DNA from: Sulfitobacter sp. W027
Lineage (GTDB): Bacteria; Pseudomonadota; Alphaproteobacteria; Rhodobacterales; Rhodobacteraceae
Direction of reading: 5' to 3'
Assembly (NCBI RefSeq): GCF_025143985.1
Contig: NZ_CP083564.1
Location: 1,241,501-1,305,500 of the forward strand
Length of the DNA stretch: 64,000 nucleotides
Made by a program: the position numbers and the translations under genes. Positions 47,331-56,458 of this stretch are shown piece by piece. Positions within the stretch are counted from its first letter, which is position 1; the number at the start of each line of letters is the position of its first letter. Under the pieces are notes generated by a model, which worked only from the letters and a program-made list of their open reading frames with translations, did no database searches and was not told the origin of the DNA.

Positions 47331-50132
47331 ATGACAGACCCATCGCTTGCCGCCCGGATCACCCGCTCGCCCCGTATCTATCACCGCGAACGTGCGCAGG
47401 ATGCGGCGGCGCTGTTGCCTGATCTTACGCCAGACCTGCGCGACATGGTCTCTGCTGCGGCCTCTACCGCGCCCTATCTGATGGCGCTTTTGGAGAAGGA
47501 GGCTGACTGGCTCACGCAGGCGGTTGAGAACCCCGAAGCTGCCCTTGAGGCCAACCGCGATGCAGCAGCCGAACTCGCGCCCGACCGGCTGGCCGATGGG
47601 CTGCGTCAGGGCAAACGGCGCATGGCGCTTCTGACCGCACTGGCCGATCTGGGCGGTGTATGGTCGCTCGAAGAGGTGACTGGCGCGCTGACCGATTACG
47701 CCGATGCCGCTTGCGGCGCGGCGCTCCGCGCCGGGTTGGCGGCCCAGATCAAACGCGGCAAGTTGCCCGGCATGACGATGGATGATCTGGCTGATTGTGC
47801 GGGCATGGTTGTCTTTGCCATGGGCAAGATGGGCGCGCGGGAGCTTAATTATTCCTCCGACATCGATCTTATTTGCGTCTTCGACGAAAGCCGTTTTGAG
47901 CGGGACGACTTTCACGCCGCCCGCAGCGCCTGTGTCAAAGCAACACGAACCATGTCAGGCACGCTGAGCGACATCACCGCGCAGGGCTATGTCTTTCGCA
48001 CCGATCTGCGCCTGCGTCCCGATCCCGCCGTTACCCCCGTCTGTATCGCCATGGAGGCGGCTGAGCGCTACTACGAGAGCCTTGGCCGTACATGGGAGCG
48101 CGCGGCCTATATCAAAGCCCGCCCCGCCGTGGGCGACATCGCGGCGGGGGAGCGGTTCCTGCAATCGCTGCGCCCCTTCGTCTGGCGCCGTCATCTTGAT
48201 TTTGCTGCCATCCAAGACGCCCATGACATGCGTCTCGCCATACGCGAGCACAAGGGCTTGGGCGGTCCGATCACCCTGCCGGGCCATGACATGAAGCTGG
48301 GCCGGGGCGGCATCCGCGAGATTGAGTTTTTCACCCAGACACGGCAGTTGATCGCGGGAGGGCGCGACGCCGACCTGCGCGCGCGCGGCACGCTCGCGGG
48401 GCTCAAGGTGCTGGCCGAGAAAGACTGGGTGCCTGAAAAGGTCGCTGAAACCCTTAGCGATCACTACCGCGCGCACCGCACGGTAGAGCACCGCCTGCAG
48501 ATGGTTCAGGATGCCCAGACCCATACGCTGCCCCGGAGCGACGCGGATTTCGCACGTTTGGCCGCCATGATGGACATGGATGTCAAAGACTTGCAAGACG
48601 AGCTTCATAGTCGCCTACAGGCCGTACACGATCTGATCGAAAGCTTTTTTGCCGCCACCCGAGAAGAGCCAGAAGCCGCCCGTCCAGCGCATCAATTCGA
48701 CACGTCGGTGCTGGACCGCTGGCCCAGCTACCCGGCGCTGCGCTCAGAACGGGGGGCGGATATTTTCGGGCGGCTGAAACCGCTGCTGCTTGACCGTCTG
48801 GCGCAATCGGCCAAACCGGATGAGGGGCTCCTGGCCTTTGACGGGTTTCTTGCCGGGTTGCCTGCCGGGGTGCAGCTGTTCTCGCTTTTGCGGGCCAATC
48901 CGCAATTGGGCGATCTGCTGGTCGATATTGTGGCCACATCGCCGGCGCTGGCCGCGCATTTATCGCGTAATTCGGGTGTGTTCGATGCGGTGATCGGGGG
49001 GGATTTCTTCTCGGACTGGCCGGGGCAGGCCAAGCTGACCGAGATGCTACACGCGCATCTGGCTGAGGAGGCCGATTATGAATTGCGCCTTGACGGCACC
49101 CGCCGTTGGGCGCGCGAGTGGCATTTTCGCATCGGCGTGCATCTGCTGCGTGGCTTGATCGACGCGGCGACCGCCAGCCGCCAATATGCAGAACTGGCCC
49201 AAGCCGTTTTGCAGGCGCTCTGGCCCGTGGTTGTCGATCAATTCGCCACCCGCCACGGCCCGCCGCCGGGACGTGGCGCGGTGATCCTCGGCATGGGCTC
49301 GCTTGGGGCGGGGCGGCTGACGCCGACCTCTGACCTCGACATGCTGGTGATCTATGACGCCGATGGGGTAGACACGTCCCAAGGCCGGCGACCGCTTGCA
49401 ACGCGCACCTATTACGCGCGGCTGACCCAAGCAATGATCACGGCGATGACCGCGCCGATGGCCCAAGGCAAGCTTTATGACATCGACATGCGGCTGCGGC
49501 CTTCGGGCAATCAGGGGCCGGTGGCCACCAGCCTCGCCAGCTTTGAGAGCTATCAGAAAGAGCAGGCGTGGGTTTGGGAACATCTGGCCCTGACCCGCGC
49601 GCGGGTGATTGCGGGGCCAGAGGATTTGGGCCGCGATGTGGAGGCCTTGCGCGAAGAGATACTGCGCCGTGCCGCGCCGCGCGACAAGGTGCTGGGCGAA
49701 GTGGCCAAGATGCGTCAGCGCATCGCCGCCGCGCGCAGCCCTGCCGGACCACTCGACGCCAAGACCGGCGCAGGCCGCTTGCAGGACATTGAGCTTTTCG
49801 CGCAGGCGGGCGCGCTCATCGGCGGCACCGGTGCGCGCGAGATTGACGCGGGCCTTGCTGCGGCTCGCGCTGCAGGGGTGATCGACGCGAAGGCCGAAGC
49901 AGCATTGTCCGCCGCCTATACGGATGCCTGGACGCTGATCTGCGCCACGCGCCTGCTCTCGGCCAAACCAATTGATGCCGAGGCGATGGGGCAGGCGGGG
50001 GCGAGCTTTCTATGCCGCGTGTTGGGCTGTGAGGGGCTCTCAGCGCTAGAGGCCAAGGTGCAGACCGATTACGCCAATGCTGCCGAAATCATCAGTGCAG
50101 CGCTGCCAGAACCGGAGCAGGAGGCTACATGA
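47331..50132 (+). CDS. glnE: Bifunctional glutamine synthetase adenylyltransferase/deadenylase
   Basis: This 933-residue regulator of glutamine synthetase has two nucleotidyltransferase domains. The N-terminal deadenylase carries GKMGARELNYSSDIDLICVFD near residue 164, and the C-terminal adenylylase carries GMGSLGAGRLTPTSDLDMLVIYD near residue 653; each keeps the G-S..D-x-D metal motif. RGGIREIEFFTQTRQLI near residue 324 is the conserved central helix. Start at 47331 (MTDPSLAARI). The stop overlaps the next start by four bases. glnB and glnA are not in the window. Confidence 0.95.
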   Translation: MTDPSLAARITRSPRIYHRERAQDAAALLPDLTPDLRDMVSAAASTAPYLMALLEKEADWLTQAVENPEAALEANRDAAAELAPDRLADGLRQGKRRMALLTALADLGGVWSLEEVTGALTDYADAACGAALRAGLAAQIKRGKLPGMTMDDLADCAGMVVFAMGKMGARELNYSSDIDLICVFDESRFERDDFHAARSACVKATRTMSGTLSDITAQGYVFRTDLRLRPDPAVTPVCIAMEAAERYYESLGRTWERAAYIKARPAVGDIAAGERFLQSLRPFVWRRHLDFAAIQDAHDMRLAIREHKGLGGPITLPGHDMKLGRGGIREIEFFTQTRQLIAGGRDADLRARGTLAGLKVLAEKDWVPEKVAETLSDHYRAHRTVEHRLQMVQDAQTHTLPRSDADFARLAAMMDMDVKDLQDELHSRLQAVHDLIESFFAATREEPEAARPAHQFDTSVLDRWPSYPALRSERGADIFGRLKPLLLDRLAQSAKPDEGLLAFDGFLAGLPAGVQLFSLLRANPQLGDLLVDIVATSPALAAHLSRNSGVFDAVIGGDFFSDWPGQAKLTEMLHAHLAEEADYELRLDGTRRWAREWHFRIGVHLLRGLIDAATASRQYAELAQAVLQALWPVVVDQFATRHGPPPGRGAVILGMGSLGAGRLTPTSDLDMLVIYDADGVDTSQGRRPLATRTYYARLTQAMITAMTAPMAQGKLYDIDMRLRPSGNQGPVATSLASFESYQKEQAWVWEHLALTRARVIAGPEDLGRDVEALREEILRRAAPRDKVLGEVAKMRQRIAAARSPAGPLDAKTGAGRLQDIELFAQAGALIGGTGAREIDAGLAAARAAGVIDAKAEAALSAAYTDAWTLICATRLLSAKPIDAEAMGQAGASFLCRVLGCEGLSALEAKVQTDYANAAEIISAALPEPEQEAT

Positions 50133-50395
50133 CCGATCCCGATGATCCAAAAGGATTGATCCGCGAATCCTACCGGATGGAGGGGATTGGCCCAGCCGAA
50201 TGCCGCAGCGTCTTTCTCGATTGGGCGCTCAGCCTGCCGGACGGACGTGACAGTGCGGCTGCCATCACCCGCTTGCTGGAACGACACCGCGCCGCCGCCC
50301 CCGATCACCCGATGACGCAGGTGCTGCGTGAGGGGCAGACGACGCTGACAACTCCGCGCCGCCGCGGCGGCTGGCGGGGCAGAGCGCGCAACTGA
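50129..50395 (+). CDS. Small conserved protein coupled to glnE
   Basis: This 88-residue protein (MTDPDDPKGLIRESYRMEGIGPAECRSVFLDWALSLP) is largely helical and ends in an arginine-rich tail. The ATG sits inside the glnE stop (ATGA), so translation is coupled. I recall similar proteins only as unnamed roseobacter entries. A basic tail might bind nucleic acid, but that is a guess. Confidence 0.7.
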   Translation: MTDPDDPKGLIRESYRMEGIGPAECRSVFLDWALSLPDGRDSAAAITRLLERHRAAAPDHPMTQVLREGQTTLTTPRRRGGWRGRARN

Positions 50396-50455
50396 CTGCC
50401 AATGGGGCCTGCGAAATCTCTTTCCCCAGCCGCGCGAACACAGTACGAGGTCGCC

Positions 50456-51682
50456 ATGACAACGCCCCAAACCCCCTCCGCCCCGCAGCCCGCCACGCTT
50501 CCCGTGGTGCGCCTTTTGCCCAAGGCCAATGCCCGCGCCATCCGCCATGGCTTCCCTTGGGTCTATGCCAACGAATTGGTCACCGACCGCCGCACCCGGG
50601 GCCTTGCCCCCGGCACGCTGGCGCGGCTTGAGGACGAAAACCGCACGCCCATGGGGCTGGTCGCGGTCAATCCGAACTCCAAGATCATCGCCCGGATGCT
50701 GGACCAAGACCCGGAAGCTGAGATCGACCAAGCGTGGTTCGAGACCCGCATCACCCGCGCCCTTGCCCTCCGCGGCCAGCTTTACGATCAGCCTTACTAC
50801 CGTCTGATCCATGCCGAGGCCGATGGCCTGCCCGGCGTGATCATCGACCGTTTTGGCGACACCTGTGTGATCCAGCCCAACGCCGCTTGGGCCGATGCGC
50901 TGCTTGAGCCGCTCGTGGCTGCCCTGCAATCGGTGACCGGTGTGACCAATGTGCTGAAAAACGCCGCTGGCCGCACACGCAAGCTCGAAGGGCTCGACGA
51001 TGTCTCGTCCACCGTGGCTGGCACCACCCCCGAAGGCCCGCTGCCCGTACCGATGAACGGGGCCACCTATATGGCCGACCTCACCGGCGGCCAGAAAACC
51101 GGTCTGTTCTATGACCAACGCCCGAACCACGCTTTTGCCGCCAATCTCGCGCGCAATGGCGCACGGGTGCTGGACGTCTTTGCCCATGTCGGCGGCTTCT
51201 CCCTCGCGGCCCTCGCAAACGGCGCGTCATCGGCACTGGCTGTCGACGGCTCCGCCCCCGCGCTGGAACTGGCCGAGGCCGGGGCTGCCGCGATGAACAT
51301 GCAAGACCGTTTCGCCACCCGTCAAGGTGATGCCTTTGACGTACTCACCGCCCTGCGCGATGAGGGCGAGACCTTTGACGTGGTGATCTGCGATCCGCCC
51401 GCCTTTGCTCCCTCGCGCCAAGCGGTTGAGGCAGGCTTGCGTGCCTACGAGCGCGTGGCACGTCTCTCCGCACAGCTGGTGGCGGAAAACGGCATTCTGG
51501 GCCTCTGCTCTTGCTCGCATGCCGCTGACCTGAACCAATTCCGCACCGCCTCCGTGCGCGGCATTGGCCGGGCCGGGCGTCGCGCCATGCTGCTGCACAC
51601 CGGTTTCGCCGGAGCTGACCACCCGCAACTGCCGCAGTTGGCGGAAAGCGGCTATCTCAAGTCGCTGTTCTTCCGCCTGTAA
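50456..51682 (+). CDS. RlmI-like 23S rRNA (cytosine-C5) methyltransferase family protein
   Basis: This 408-residue methyltransferase begins MTTPQTPSAPQPATLPVVRLLPKANARAIRHGFPWVYANE, an N-terminal PUA domain with the basic HPWV-like region. The EEHUD-type linker (YYRLIHAEADGLPGVIIDRFGD) follows. The SAM domain starts LTGGQKTGLFYDQRPNH and VLDVFAHVGGFSLAALANGASSALAVDGS, and FDVVICDPPAFAPSR carries the DPPxF catalytic motif. CSCSHAADLNQF holds the cysteine region. E. coli RlmI methylates C1962 of 23S rRNA; the orthologous role is inferred. Confidence 0.88.
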   Translation: MTTPQTPSAPQPATLPVVRLLPKANARAIRHGFPWVYANELVTDRRTRGLAPGTLARLEDENRTPMGLVAVNPNSKIIARMLDQDPEAEIDQAWFETRITRALALRGQLYDQPYYRLIHAEADGLPGVIIDRFGDTCVIQPNAAWADALLEPLVAALQSVTGVTNVLKNAAGRTRKLEGLDDVSSTVAGTTPEGPLPVPMNGATYMADLTGGQKTGLFYDQRPNHAFAANLARNGARVLDVFAHVGGFSLAALANGASSALAVDGSAPALELAEAGAAAMNMQDRFATRQGDAFDVLTALRDEGETFDVVICDPPAFAPSRQAVEAGLRAYERVARLSAQLVAENGILGLCSCSHAADLNQFRTASVRGIGRAGRRAMLLHTGFAGADHPQLPQLAESGYLKSLFFRL

Positions 51683-52233
51683 TGCCAAACTGTCCGCGTG
51701 TGCTGATCGACACCTGCGTGCTTTACCCCACGGTGATGCGCGAAATGGTGCTCGGCGTGGCCCGGACGGGCGCGTTTGAGCCAATCTGGTCGGCGCGGAT
51801 TTTAGAAGAATGGGCCCGCGCGGCGATCAAGCTTGGCCCCGCGGGCGAAGCACAGGCGCGGGCCGAGATCGCGCTTTTGCGCGGCAATTGGCCCGGGGCG
51901 GAACGCGACGCTGCCCCCGGTTTGCAAGCGCGGCTGTGGCTGCCCGATGCGGATGACATTCATGTGCTGGCCGTTGCGGTGGCCAGCAGCGCCGATATGA
52001 TCCTGACGCTCAATGCTAAGGACTTTCCGCGCCAGATCCTCGCCGAAGAGGGGCTGAGCCGGGCCGATCCCGACAGCTATCTACACGGCATCTGGCAGGC
52101 CACGCCCGAACTGGTCGCCCCCGTGGCGGAAGATGTGCTGGAAGAAGCACGGCGGCTGTCGGGCGAAGACTGGGAACTGCGGGCGCTGCTGAAAAAAGCC
52201 CGTCTGCCACGGCTGGCCAAGGCGCTTGGTTAG
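51682..52233 (+). CDS. PIN domain protein (RSP_2648 type)
   Basis: The 183-residue protein starts PRVLIDTCVLYPTVMREMVLGVA, with the first PIN aspartate (IDTCVLYP). The second acidic cluster is WLPDADDIHVLAVAVASSADMILTLNAKDFP near residue 90, with DADD and N-A-K-D-F. PIN domains are metal-dependent RNases, often VapC toxins, but there is no small antitoxin gene upstream. It is coupled to the rRNA methyltransferase by a one-base overlap. A role in RNA processing is a fair inference. Confidence 0.85.
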   Translation: MPNCPRVLIDTCVLYPTVMREMVLGVARTGAFEPIWSARILEEWARAAIKLGPAGEAQARAEIALLRGNWPGAERDAAPGLQARLWLPDADDIHVLAVAVASSADMILTLNAKDFPRQILAEEGLSRADPDSYLHGIWQATPELVAPVAEDVLEEARRLSGEDWELRALLKKARLPRLAKALG

Positions 52234-52913
52234 CCGTCCCACCGCAACTGCATCTGCCGCAGCTTGTCTATCCGCTCTTCGGTCTTGGGGTGGCTCAGGA
52301 GCCACGCGGGCGGTCTGTTGCCGGATGATTGGGTCAGCGCGTCCAGCTTTTCAAACAGTGAAATCTGCGGGCCGATACCGATCCCGGCCTTGGTAAGTAG
52401 TGCTGCCGCATAGGCGTCGGCCTCATATTCATCGTTGCGCGACAACCGCGCCGCTAGCAAGCTTGTCAGCCCGCTGGCGATCAGCACACCGATACCGGGA
52501 ATGATCCGCCCCAGTACCATTGCCAGCGCCGTACGCAGGGCGTTCTGTCCCGAGAAATCAATCATCCGACGGCGGGAATGCCCAAGGGCGACATGACCCA
52601 ATTCGTGAGCGATGACGCTTGCCAATTCTTCAGCCGTCACAGCCCCTTGGCGGAATTTATTATAGAAACCACGGGTGATGAAGATACGCCCATCGGGTGC
52701 TGCCAGCCCGTTGACCGGCTCGATCTCATAAAGATGCACCTTGATGCGCGGCAGGTCGAGCGCCTTGGCCATCTTGGCACTCATGTCGTTGAGTTTGGGG
52801 TCTACTAATGGCGTGGACTTCGCATCCAACTCCCGCGCAGTGCGCCAAGCGGAGAAACGATACATAGCCAGCGCGTAAAGAATGGCCAGCAGGATGGGGA
52901 GAAATCGGATCAT
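52230..52913 (-). CDS. M48 family membrane metalloprotease
   Basis: This 227-residue protein has an N-terminal membrane helix (MIRFLPILLAILYALAMYRF) and the zinc site HELGH at residues 103-107, followed by RNDEYEADAYAAALL near residue 168 with the third ligand Glu. ARLSRNDEYEAD is the M48 signature as in HtpX. It ends SHPKTEERIDKLRQMQLRW, also typical. It probably degrades misfolded membrane proteins or lipoproteins. It converges with the PIN gene, overlapping by four bases. Confidence 0.9.
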   Translation of the reverse strand: MIRFLPILLAILYALAMYRFSAWRTARELDAKSTPLVDPKLNDMSAKMAKALDLPRIKVHLYEIEPVNGLAAPDGRIFITRGFYNKFRQGAVTAEELASVIAHELGHVALGHSRRRMIDFSGQNALRTALAMVLGRIIPGIGVLIASGLTSLLAARLSRNDEYEADAYAAALLTKAGIGIGPQISLFEKLDALTQSSGNRPPAWLLSHPKTEERIDKLRQMQLRWDG

Positions 52914-52985
52914 GCGCTCAATATGGGTGGCGCGGGGGCCGGGGGCAAGCGGCACAAGGCCGCGCCCCCGGTTTAACTGAGCCGA

Positions 52986-53417
52986 TTAGACGAGTTTAGC
53001 GTCCATCGTGATCTCAGCGTTCAGCAGCTTGGAGATCGGGCAGTTTTCCTTGGCGGTTTTGGCAGCTTTCTCGAAATCTTCCGCGCTGGCGTTCGGGATT
53101 TTCGCCTTAACGGTCAGGTGCACTTTCGGGACATGGAAGCCACCGTCTTTCTGCTCCAGATGCACTTCGGCCTTGGTCTCGATGCTGTCCGGCGTCAGAT
53201 CGCTCTCGCCGAGGATCATCGACAGGGCCATAGAGAAACAAGACGCGTGCGCCGCGCCGATTAGCTCTTCGGGGTTGGTGCCCTTTTTGCCTTCAAAACG
53301 GGTGTTGAAGCCGTAGGGTTGGTCAGACAATACACCGCTTTCGGTGGAGACGTGGCCGTTGCCCTTTTTGAGCGAGCCTTCCCATTTTGCACTGCCGGTT
53401 TTCACGATCGAAGCCAT
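52986..53417 (-). CDS. OsmC family peroxiredoxin
   Basis: This 143-residue protein contains GTNPEELIGAAHASCFSMALSMIL near residue 46 with the first reactive cysteine (near residue 60) and KAAKTAKENCPISKLLNAEITM near residue 118 with the second. These are the OsmC/Ohr catalytic pair. It reduces organic hydroperoxides. The N-terminal GSAKWEGSLKKGNGHVSTESG is OsmC-like (not Ohr-like). It stands alone between the M48 and VWA genes. Confidence 0.92.
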   Translation of the reverse strand: MASIVKTGSAKWEGSLKKGNGHVSTESGVLSDQPYGFNTRFEGKKGTNPEELIGAAHASCFSMALSMILGESDLTPDSIETKAEVHLEQKDGGFHVPKVHLTVKAKIPNASAEDFEKAAKTAKENCPISKLLNAEITMDAKLV

Positions 53418-53491
53418 TTGAATGTCCTTTCAGTGAGCTTGCGTTCGTCCCCTCAACTGGCGCGCGATCAAAAGGTTTCAAGGCCAGTCGA

Positions 53492-54682
53492 TCAAGATCG
53501 CGTCATCGTTTTGATGCCCCGGCTTAGCCCTTCGAGGGTCATCGGCACCATGGCCTCGGGGCCGAAAATCTCTTGGATCATCGCGATCGACTGGGTGTAG
53601 CCCCACTGTCGTTCCGGCACCGGGTTGATCCACAGATGGTTTGGCCAGTGATCTCGCACGCGGGCGAGCCATGTGGCACCCGACTCCGCGTTCCAATGCT
53701 CATTCGCGCCGCCGGGATAGGCGATCTCATAGGGCGACATCGACGCGTCACCGACAAAAATGCATTTGTAATCAGAGCCATAGCTGTGCAGTACCTCATG
53801 GGTGGGGATCTGCGCGTCCCAGCGGCGGCGGTTGTCGCGCCAGACGCCTTCGTAGAGGCAGTTGTGGAAATAGAAATGCTCAAGATGTTTGAACTCGCCA
53901 CGCGCCGCGCTGAACAACTCTTCAACGACCTTCACATGCGGGTCCATTGAACCGCCGATATCGAGAAACAGCAGCACCTTGACCGCATTGCGCCGTTCTG
54001 GCCGGGTTTTCACATCAAGATAGCCATGCTCCGCCGTGGCGCGGATGGTGCCGTTGAGGTCGAACTCCTCGGCCGCGCCGTCACGCGCCCAACGGCGCAG
54101 ACGTTTCAGCGCGAGCTTGATGTTGCGGGTGCCGATCTCGACGTTGTCATCCAGATTGCGGAACTCGCGTTTGTCCCAGACCTTGACCGCGCGCTGGTGG
54201 CGGCTTTCCTTTTGGCCGATGCGCACGCCTTCGGGGTTGTAGCCATAAGCGCCGAAAGGCGAAGTGCCCGCCGTGCCGACCCATTTCGAGCCGCCCTGAT
54301 GCCGACCTTTTTGCTCTTCGAGCCGCTTTTTGAGCGTCTCCATCAGCTTGTCGAAACCGCCCATGGCTTCGATCTCGGCCTTTTCCTCGGGCGTAAGGTG
54401 CTTTTCAGCCATCTTGCGCAGCCAGTCTTCGGGCAGGTCCACGGCGTCGAGCACATCATCTAGGCTGATGTTCTCCAACCCTTTGAAGGCGGCTGCAAAG
54501 GCGCGGTCGAACTTGTCGATGTTGCGCTCGTCTTTGACCATCGACACACGGGCGAGATAGTAAAACGCTTCCACGTCATAGGTGGCCAGCCCCGCCTTCA
54601 TCCCCTCCAGAAAGGCCAGAAACTCGCGCAGCGAGACTGGAACACCGTGGCGGCGGAGTTGATCGAAGAACGGCAGAAACAT
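53492..54682 (-). CDS. VWA domain protein, CoxE-like partner of a MoxR ATPase
   Basis: The 396-residue protein starts MFLPFFDQLRRHGVPVSLREFLAFLEGMKAGLA, a CoxE/YehP-like N-terminus. A long helical region with EKHLTPEEKAEIEAMGGFDKLMETLKKRLEEQK follows. The VWA domain near residue 240 holds the MIDAS motif in VLLFLDIGGSMDPHV (DxGxS) with YKCIFVGDASMSPYEI further on. VWA-MoxR pairs insert metals or remodel large complexes. The moxR gene lies 1.8 kb upstream in the same direction, separated by DUF2927 and a tiny membrane protein gene. Its start overlaps the latter by one base. Confidence 0.9.
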   Translation of the reverse strand: MFLPFFDQLRRHGVPVSLREFLAFLEGMKAGLATYDVEAFYYLARVSMVKDERNIDKFDRAFAAAFKGLENISLDDVLDAVDLPEDWLRKMAEKHLTPEEKAEIEAMGGFDKLMETLKKRLEEQKGRHQGGSKWVGTAGTSPFGAYGYNPEGVRIGQKESRHQRAVKVWDKREFRNLDDNVEIGTRNIKLALKRLRRWARDGAAEEFDLNGTIRATAEHGYLDVKTRPERRNAVKVLLFLDIGGSMDPHVKVVEELFSAARGEFKHLEHFYFHNCLYEGVWRDNRRRWDAQIPTHEVLHSYGSDYKCIFVGDASMSPYEIAYPGGANEHWNAESGATWLARVRDHWPNHLWINPVPERQWGYTQSIAMIQEIFGPEAMVPMTLEGLSRGIKTMTRS

Positions 54683-54852
54683 CAGAGGCTCAGCGCGCGG
54701 TCCAGAAGAACCGTGGCGATCATGCCAACGATCAGGAAGGCAAAGCCGTAGCCTGCGGCATATTGCGCGATGTCCTTGCGGTTGCCGCCACGTTTGCGGG
54801 CGGTCAGCCCGCCGATTATCGCGCCGAGTATCGCCAGTCCGATTGCTATCAT
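54682..54852 (-). CDS. 56-residue two-helix membrane protein
   Basis: The short gene reads MIAIGLAILGAIIGGLTARK, then RGGNRKDIAQYAAGYGFAFL and IVGMIATVLLDRALSL. Two hydrophobic helices flank a basic loop, giving a hairpin topology. Its stop codon shares a base with the start of the VWA gene (TGATG), which supports real translation. I recall similar small roseobacter proteins annotated, wrongly for their size, as apolipoprotein acyltransferase. A membrane-anchoring role for the MoxR-VWA module is a possibility only. Confidence 0.75.
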   Translation of the reverse strand: MIAIGLAILGAIIGGLTARKRGGNRKDIAQYAAGYGFAFLIVGMIATVLLDRALSL

Positions 54853-54879
54853 TGTCTATCGCCCGTCTATGTTGCGGGC

Positions 54880-56250
54880 CTATCCATTGCGCGGGTTCAG
54901 GGACGCGATTTCGCGCAGCTTGGCCCGCACGGCCCAGTCAGGGCCAAAGCCGTATCGCGCCCAGCCGATGCTGTCCAGCCTGACGCGGCGCGCCTCAATG
55001 CCGCGGCCTTCGATCTCCAGCGCTTCGGCCTTGAGCAGCATGAGCGTGGCCAGAAGGGCGGCGTTTTCGCTGGCTTCGGCAATAGGCAGATGCGGCTCGA
55101 TCAGGGCGAGCGCGCCTGCGCCGTCGCCAATGGTCACCGCATAGCCCGCGCGCTGTGTGGCGACATAGGCGCGATGCAGCGTAGTGCCGGGGGTGCGGGC
55201 GTAGAGGGTGTCGGCTGTCTGGTAATGCGCCTGCGCGGCGGCCGGTTCGGTCATCTGCGTCACGCGGCCCATAGCGTAATGCGAGAATGCGTGGCGATTG
55301 TCTTGCCAACCCTGCGCTTGGGCAATGCGCAGCGCATCTTGGGCCGCAGCCATCCGGGCGTTGCGGCTGACCTCTCGACCAAGAGCCGTTTGGATCGCGC
55401 GGCTCCAGACCTGCGGTGTGGCGCGGGCAGGGCGTGGGGTGACAGTGCCGCCGCCGGGGTTCACCCGGGCCAGAATGCCCGGCAACCGGGCGGCCACTTC
55501 TTCGCGGCGCATCCCAGAGCGCAGCGCCGGATCATAGTAGATGCGTAGCACCAGCATGTCGAAACCGGTCAGCACCGTATGCACATTGTCGTCGTTAAAA
55601 ACCGAATCCGGCAGGCGGTAGAGATCGTTCAGCGGCCCAAGCGCTTGGGCCAGTTCCTCATGCAAACAATCGCGGCTTTCCTGTGGGCTCACGTCATTGG
55701 GCAGGAAAATCGCCAGCTTGCGTCGTTCGGTCAGACGGGTCCAATCGGTGACGGGTGAGCGCCGTGTGCGGCGATATTCTTCAAGCGTGCTAACATTCGG
55801 CACTACGAAACAGGCCGCCTGCGGCAAAAGCCGCCGGATCTGGCTGCGGGTCACCGCTTGGACGGTGATGCTTGCCTCTCCGCCCGTGACCTCACGCAGC
55901 TCAAGTCCGGCTTCGCGGCGCAGACGGGCGAGCAGCCGGGCAAGGTCCGGCCCCATCGTGGCGGTCGGCTGACCCAGAACACGCAGAGTGATCGGCCCTT
56001 CAAAGCGAGTCAGAACGGGCAGGGCGCGGCCACTTTCCATGCGGAAGGACAGATCAAGGAAATCTTCGGCCAAGGCGGCGTTCGACACCTGCGGCGTTCT
56101 GGGACGGGCTTGGGCGAATTGTTTCATCGGGGGCAGGGTGCTATCGGCGATCACCGCGCGGGTGGCGACCTCGGAGTGCGAGGCGGGCACGCAGGCATTC
56201 AGCAGCATCATCAGCGGCAGGATCAGCCGTGCCTTCACCCCGCGCCTCAT
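54880..56250 (-). CDS. DUF2927 lipoprotein
   Basis: This 456-residue protein has a lipobox at the N-terminus (LPLMMLLNACVPAS). The DUF2927 region, roughly residues 55-260, includes EDFLDLSFRMESGRALPVLTRFEGPITLRV and CLHEELAQALGPLNDLYRLPDSVFNDDN. The HEELAQALG part looks like a metal-binding HExxQxLG helix. The C-terminal half is TPR-like (AMGRVTQMTEPAAAQAHYQTADTLYA). It is probably anchored in the outer or inner membrane as a protease-like lipoprotein. It sits in the moxR-VWA gene row, 27 bases from the small membrane protein gene. Confidence 0.82.
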   Translation of the reverse strand: MRRGVKARLILPLMMLLNACVPASHSEVATRAVIADSTLPPMKQFAQARPRTPQVSNAALAEDFLDLSFRMESGRALPVLTRFEGPITLRVLGQPTATMGPDLARLLARLRREAGLELREVTGGEASITVQAVTRSQIRRLLPQAACFVVPNVSTLEEYRRTRRSPVTDWTRLTERRKLAIFLPNDVSPQESRDCLHEELAQALGPLNDLYRLPDSVFNDDNVHTVLTGFDMLVLRIYYDPALRSGMRREEVAARLPGILARVNPGGGTVTPRPARATPQVWSRAIQTALGREVSRNARMAAAQDALRIAQAQGWQDNRHAFSHYAMGRVTQMTEPAAAQAHYQTADTLYARTPGTTLHRAYVATQRAGYAVTIGDGAGALALIEPHLPIAEASENAALLATLMLLKAEALEIEGRGIEARRVRLDSIGWARYGFGPDWAVRAKLREIASLNPRNG

Positions 56251-56395
56251 GCGCTTGGGCCTTTGCGCTGCCCCATCAGGCGTGATCTATCAGAAACTGC
56301 GTGCGGCGCTGCCGCTGTCTGTCCTTGCATTTGCCTGCCCCATCGGTCGCTTAAACCCGGGTCTTGATGCCCGTGATTGACCTCAGCCTAGGCAG

Positions 56396-56432
56396 GCAAA
56401 AAATCAAAAGCGAGGAAAATACCCGCTTTTGA
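56396..56432 (-). terminator. moxR terminator
   Basis: Perfect nine-base arms TCAAAAGCG (56404-56412) and CGCTTTTGA (56424-56432) are followed on the minus strand by TTTTTT, just after the MoxR stop. It therefore separates moxR from the DUF2927-VWA genes. Confidence 0.85.
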
Positions 56433-56458
56433 CGTAAAGTCGTTGAGGTGTTGCCGCC

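Noticed and set aside
51682..52233. VapC toxin of a toxin-antitoxin pair
   Set aside because: No antitoxin-sized gene precedes or follows it, and it is coupled to a methyltransferase gene.
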